The position numbers and the translations under genes were made by a program. From Novosphingobium sp. (GTDB taxonomy: Bacteria > Pseudomonadota > Alphaproteobacteria > Sphingomonadales > Sphingomonadaceae): a stretch of DNA of 64,000 nucleotides. This document shows, one piece after another, positions 60,287 through 64,000 of the stretch; position 1 is the stretch's first letter; each line of letters begins with the position of its first letter. The notes under the pieces were generated by a model that was given only the letters and a program-made list of their open reading frames with translations, made no database searches and was not told where the DNA came from. The DNA lies in contig NZ_JADZAT010000024.1 in the NCBI RefSeq assembly GCF_020852455.1, positions 92,157 to 156,156 on the forward strand, read 5' to 3'.

Positions 60287-61017
60287 GGTGGCAGCAGCGC
60301 TTTCAGGTTACGCGCCGCGCCTAATCTGCCCAGCGCAGGCAGGCAATGGCTTTCCCCGGTTTGGGGCGGGCCGGATTACGCGTGCACCTGACCTTGCGAT
60401 TGGCCTGTTCGGTCGCTCCGCGCTCTGAAGCGGGCGATCGCCGCTCTGGCCGGACCAGAGGCAATTCCGCCCTGCCAGATCAAGATTCTGATTTTTTATG
60501 CTTATTTGCGTTTCCAGCAGCTCTGCCGAAATCCGCTTTCGTCAGGCCGTGTCCAATCTGACCAAATTTGAGACGCCTGCACCATCGCCGGTTGCCTCGT
60601 TTGGTTAACATGGCAGCCGCAGTATGGTTAATAGGCCAAGCATCTGGCATTGTGCAGGAAATTGCCAAACTGGCGGCTCTAGTCGCGGAAATCGGGGTCA
60701 AATGCTGGCAATTCCGGGGTCTCAGGCTAGGCAAATGTCGCTGAGAATCGTTCCCCAACCGGCATTTGATGGTTGTCGGATTGAGTTAACAAGCTTGCAG
60801 CTTGCTTACGTGCGTGATCTAGTGACCGCGATGGTTGGAAACTTTCGAGCGAGTCGCTGAAGACTGGCAGGAAGCAAGAAGCCGACCTTTCAATCAGGGC
60901 CGCAGAACACATTTTGTATCAATTCCGTCGATTGGCGGGGCTGAGACACGTGTGCCTGCGACCCTTCTTGGCGCTGTGCCGTCCGCATGGATGGCTAGAC
61001 GTTGAAAGTGACGGGAC
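60287..61017. other. Gene-free region between BtuB-like receptor and adhesin
   Basis: 731 bases without a convincing gene. It becomes visibly A+T-richer from about 60480 (GATTTTTTATGC area). A hairpin CTCTGG-CCGGA-CCAGAG (60444-60460) and the palindrome GGCGATCGCC (60433-60442) lie in its first third. Short frames (for example 60624-60860) show no family signal. It probably holds the promoters of both flanking genes. Confidence 0.5.
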
Positions 61018-64000
61018 ATGGACTACGAAGGCAAGATTGAGACCGCAACCGACCACGCGCAGGGCGAAGCTGCCCTCGACCGGCCGGCTGGTGACCTCAT
61101 GGGAATGGCGCAGGCCGGCTCCGGCATTTCCGGCAGCACGCTCATCCCTGACGCCAACAATACGGTAGTCCTGCCAGAGGGCGTCACGCTTGACGATATC
61201 ACCGTGCGCGGGCGCGATCTGGTGGTCACGCTCGACGACGGTCGCACGCTGATCATCCCTGATGGTGCGGTGTTCGTTCCCCAGATTGTCTCGCAGGGTG
61301 TCGTGGTTCCGCCGCTCAACCTTGCCGCGCTGCTGATCGGCAACGAGCCGGAGCCTGCGGCAGGTCCGGTCCGCAGCTCTGGCGGCAATTTCGAAGTTCC
61401 GGTCGATCCGCTCCAGAATGCCTACAATCTGGGCGATCTGCTGCCGTACACCGAACTGGCCTTCCCCGAACCGAACCAGCGCCAGCTTTTCCCGATCATC
61501 GATCGCAAGCCGATCACCACGCCCAACCCCGATGTGAGGCTTGACGACGACGCGCTGGCTGGCGGCAATGCCGGCGGTACCGGTGACGATCCGGATTCGA
61601 TCCAAGTTACGGGCACCCTGTCGGGCACCAATGGTGATGGTGCGTTGACCTGGGCACTTTCGACCGCCGGCGCTCCGGCCGGCTTCAGCTACGTCGCCAA
61701 CGGCACCGGGCTCAACGTGTTCCAGGGCGCCACGCTGGTGCTTCAGGTTACCCTCAACACCGCCACTGGGGCCTATACGGTAACCCAGGTTGCGCCGATC
61801 CAGCATGCGGCCGGCAGCAATGAAAACAATGCGGTGTTCACGCTGAACTACACCGTCACCGACATCGATGGCGATGTTGCGCCTGGCACCATCAACATCG
61901 ACGTGGACGACGACAGCCCGGTTGCGGCGAACGATACCGATTCTGTCGCTGCTGGCACTTACGGCCCCGAAACCGGCAATGTCCTGACCGGCGCCGGAAC
62001 CACCAGCGGCGCTGCCGGCGCCGACCGGGTCGGCGCTGACGGCGCGGCCGTCGGCGGTGCGGTGACCGCCGTTACCGGCACCGCTGCCGGTTCAATCGGC
62101 GGGACGACCGCCGGCCAGTACGGCACGCTCACGCTCAACGCGGACGGCACCTACAGCTATGTCCGCAATGCCGGGACCCCCGGCGGCGTGGCCGATACCT
62201 TCACCTATACCATCACCGACCGCGACGGCGATTCCACCACCGCGACGCTGACCATCAACATTGCTGATGCGCAGCCGCTGACCGGCGAAAATGCAACCGT
62301 TCGCCTTGACGACGATGCGCTGGCGGGTGGCAATGCGGGTGGTACCGGCGATGATACCGATGCCGCCAACACCAGCGGCACGCTGGCCGCTTCGGGCGGC
62401 GATGGCCCGCTGGCCTGGTCGCTGGCAACCACTGGCGCTCCGGCTGGCTTCAGCTATGTTGCCAATGGCACCGGGCTCAACGTGTTTCAGGGCACCACCC
62501 TGGTGATGCAGATCACGCTCAACACCGCGACCGGCGCCTACACCGTCACCCAGGTTGCGCCGATCCTGCATGCCGAAGGCAGCGACGAAAACAACCAGAC
62601 CTTCTCGGTCAGCTTTTCGGTTCGCGACCAGGACGGTGACACTGCCAACGGCACGTTGTCGATCAATGTTGACGACGATACCCCGATCGCCTCGGATGAC
62701 ACTGACGCGGTCGCTTCGGGCACCTATGGCCCGGTTGCCGGCAACGTCATCACCGGCGTGGGCAGCGACGGCAACGCCGCCGGCGCGGACAGCCCCGGCG
62801 CTGACGGCGGGCTCCATGTCACTGCGGTGACCGGCGCGGCTGCCGGCACGATCGGCGGCACCACCAATGGCACTTACGGCGTGCTGACGCTGAATGCCGA
62901 TGGTTCGTACAGCTATACCCGCAATGCCGGGACGCCCGGCGGCGTCAACGACGTGTTCAGCTACACCGTTACCGATGCCGATGGCGACACCGCGACCGCC
63001 ACGCTGACGATCGCGATCGCCGATGCGCTGCCGCTGACCGGCCAGAACGCCCAGGTCCAGCTTGACGACGATGCCCAGGCTGGCGGCAACCCCGGTGGGA
63101 TCGGTGACGGTCCGGATGCAGTCAATGTTGCCGGCACTCTGACCGGCTCGGGCGGCGACGGACCGCTGACCTGGCAGATGACTTCGTTCACCTCGCCGAT
63201 CGGGTTCAATGTCACCTTGGTAAACCAGGGCCTGCTGGAAATTCGCCAGGACTCGACCCTGGTGATGACCATCACTCTCGACACCGCGACCGGGGCCTAC
63301 ACCGTCACCCAGAACGCACCGATCGACCATTCGGCGCTGGGCGATGAAAACAACGCCAATTTCTCGCTGGGTTACCGCGTCACTGACCAGGACGGCGATA
63401 TCGCCAATGGCTCGCTCTCGATCACCATCGACGACGATACCCCGGTTGTCGCCGACGACACGGATTCGCTGCTGGCCGGTGCCACCGGTCCGGCAACTGG
63501 CAACGTCCTGACCGACGCCGCTCCCGGCGATGCTGGCGACAGCGACACCGGTGCCGACAGCCTGGGCGCTGATGGCGGCAGCGTGACCCGGATAGACAGC
63601 GTCAATGTGCCCGCCAACTTCGACGACACCGCCGACGGTTCTGGTAACCTCACCGTCGCGGGCCAGTATGGCACACTGACCATCAATGCCGATGGCAGCT
63701 ACAGCTATACCCGCAACAACGGCGCACCGCTGAACGCGGTCGAGACCTTTACCTACACCGTCACCGACGGCGACGGCGATACCGCCGTGGCAACGCTGAC
63801 CATCACCATCGAAGACGCAGGCCCGATCACCGGGCAGAACGCCACCGTGCTGCTCGACGACGATGCCCAGGCCGGCGGCAACCCCGGCGGCACCGGCGAT
63901 GATGTCGATGCGGCCAACCTCACCGGCACGCTTGCCGGTTCGGGCGGCGATGGCGCACTGGCCTGGGCGATGACCTCGTTCACTTCACCGGTCGGGTTCA
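61018..64000 (+). CDS. Giant repeat adhesin (DUF5801/T1SS-143 and VCBS-like repeats), 3'-truncated by window edge
   Basis: About 994 codons are visible from ATG 61018, and the frame is still open at the window end. The N-terminus (about 1-170) has LDDITVRGRDLVVTLDDGR and IPDGAVFVPQI, resembling the retention module of LapA-type adhesins. Then come near-identical units starting at VRLDDDALAGGNAGGTGDD: 61534, 62299, 63055 and 63847 (255, 252 and 264 residues). Each unit pairs a DUF5801/T1SS-143-like domain with a VCBS/cadherin-like one (YGTLTLNADGTYSY). Such proteins are exported by type I secretion and mediate surface attachment; calcium-binding DxDGD motifs recur. The C-terminal secretion signal is outside. 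Confidence 0.9.
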   Translation, partial: MDYEGKIETATDHAQGEAALDRPAGDLMGMAQAGSGISGSTLIPDANNTVVLPEGVTLDDITVRGRDLVVTLDDGRTLIIPDGAVFVPQIVSQGVVVPPLNLAALLIGNEPEPAAGPVRSSGGNFEVPVDPLQNAYNLGDLLPYTELAFPEPNQRQLFPIIDRKPITTPNPDVRLDDDALAGGNAGGTGDDPDSIQVTGTLSGTNGDGALTWALSTAGAPAGFSYVANGTGLNVFQGATLVLQVTLNTATGAYTVTQVAPIQHAAGSNENNAVFTLNYTVTDIDGDVAPGTINIDVDDDSPVAANDTDSVAAGTYGPETGNVLTGAGTTSGAAGADRVGADGAAVGGAVTAVTGTAAGSIGGTTAGQYGTLTLNADGTYSYVRNAGTPGGVADTFTYTITDRDGDSTTATLTINIADAQPLTGENATVRLDDDALAGGNAGGTGDDTDAANTSGTLAASGGDGPLAWSLATTGAPAGFSYVANGTGLNVFQGTTLVMQITLNTATGAYTVTQVAPILHAEGSDENNQTFSVSFSVRDQDGDTANGTLSINVDDDTPIASDDTDAVASGTYGPVAGNVITGVGSDGNAAGADSPGADGGLHVTAVTGAAAGTIGGTTNGTYGVLTLNADGSYSYTRNAGTPGGVNDVFSYTVTDADGDTATATLTIAIADALPLTGQNAQVQLDDDAQAGGNPGGIGDGPDAVNVAGTLTGSGGDGPLTWQMTSFTSPIGFNVTLVNQGLLEIRQDSTLVMTITLDTATGAYTVTQNAPIDHSALGDENNANFSLGYRVTDQDGDIANGSLSITIDDDTPVVADDTDSLLAGATGPATGNVLTDAAPGDAGDSDTGADSLGADGGSVTRIDSVNVPANFDDTADGSGNLTVAGQYGTLTINADGSYSYTRNNGAPLNAVETFTYTVTDGDGDTAVATLTITIEDAGPITGQNATVLLDDDAQAGGNPGGTGDDVDAANLTGTLAGSGGDGALAWAMTSFTSPVGF
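61534..64000 (+). repeat. Tandem coding repeats of the adhesin
   Basis: Four unit starts (61534, 62299, 63055, 63847), the last cut by the window end, with periods of 765, 756 and 792 bases. Nucleotide similarity between units is high, so slippage or recombination could change copy number, and assembly of the full gene from short reads would be error-prone. Confidence 0.85.

Noticed and set aside
60334..60398. Cobalamin-riboswitch-like leader before the BtuB-like receptor
   Set aside because: On the minus strand GGTCAGGTGC and AGCC..CCTGCC fragments recall B12 elements and a bulged stem forms, but the element is only about 65 bases and the conserved core and full B12 box are missing.
60624..60860. 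78-codon plus-strand frame in the gap before the adhesin
   Set aside because: No ribosome site, no family pattern, and it lies in an AT-richer probable control region.
62092..63330. 412-codon minus-strand open frame
   Set aside because: Its apparent internal repeats simply mirror the tandem repeats of the adhesin on the other strand.
61534..64000. CRISPR-like periodicity
   Set aside because: The repeats are 750-790 bases long, in-frame and coding; they are adhesin domains, not short direct repeats with spacers.

Overview
The window is dense, high-GC (roughly two-thirds G+C by eye) bacterial chromosome. It most likely comes from a sphingomonad (Alphaproteobacteria, order Sphingomonadales, Novosphingobium-like). 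I infer this from the edd-glk-eda Entner-Doudoroff cluster, a DUF1465 gene, methionine synthase split into two genes, TonB receptors, two OYE-type reductases, and repeats built on a TGAGCTTGTCGAAG core that I associate with sphingomonads. No rRNA, tRNA, CRISPR array, transposase or prophage gene was recognised.

Layout. 1-6.8 kb: 3' part of edd, then glk, eda, a divergent PEP-carboxylase-like gene and an L,D-transpeptidase. 6.8-9.4 kb: divergent SDR and zinc alcohol dehydrogenase genes around a palindromic operator, then a DsbA/HCCA-isomerase-like gene. 9.4-14.9 kb, minus strand: ptsP, rodZ-like, cpoB-like and tilS. 15-17.6 kb: two divergent DUF465 (YdcH-like) genes, a run of five hairpins, DUF1465 and a GH39-like lipoprotein. 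17.7-22.1 kb: LACTB2-like MBL hydrolase, DUF4230, membrane protein, nadA, and a lower-GC islet ending in a DUF4160/DUF2442-HTH pair. 22-28 kb: DUF885 peptidase-like protein, DMT exporter, OYE, CitE-like lyase, AraC-GyrI regulator. 27.9-30.9 kb: an SPFH-RHH-membrane operon divergent from a DUF465-terC unit with a structured leader. 30.8-34.9 kb: recQ, a serine hydrolase, DUF4424.

34.9-41 kb is a methionine/one-carbon operon on the minus strand: ArsR-methyltransferase regulator, metF, MetH homocysteine half, GNAT, MetH cobalamin half. All genes overlap by 1-4 nt, and a 20-bp palindrome sits just upstream. 41-48 kb holds a beta-oxidation-like operon (SDR, acyl-CoA dehydrogenase, class III CoA-transferase, thiolase, second acyl-CoA dehydrogenase). 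It carries an operator similar to the one at 7.6 kb, which suggests a common acyl-CoA regulon. 48-53 kb: small lipoprotein and lipB, two paralogous membrane proteins, a methyltransferase, an MFS transporter, arsC. 53.5-60.3 kb: a Fur-box-preceded siderophore receptor, an aldolase/2Fe-2S/OYE operon, and a BtuB-like receptor. 60.3-61.0 kb is gene-free. 61.0 kb to the end: the 5' part of a giant repeat adhesin that runs off the window.

The most unusual signals are the hairpin run (15.5-15.7 kb), the DUF4160/HTH module with its operator inside a promoter and no room for a leader, the PEPC-like protein with substituted active-site residues, the shared acyl-CoA operator, and the structured leader before DUF465-terC.
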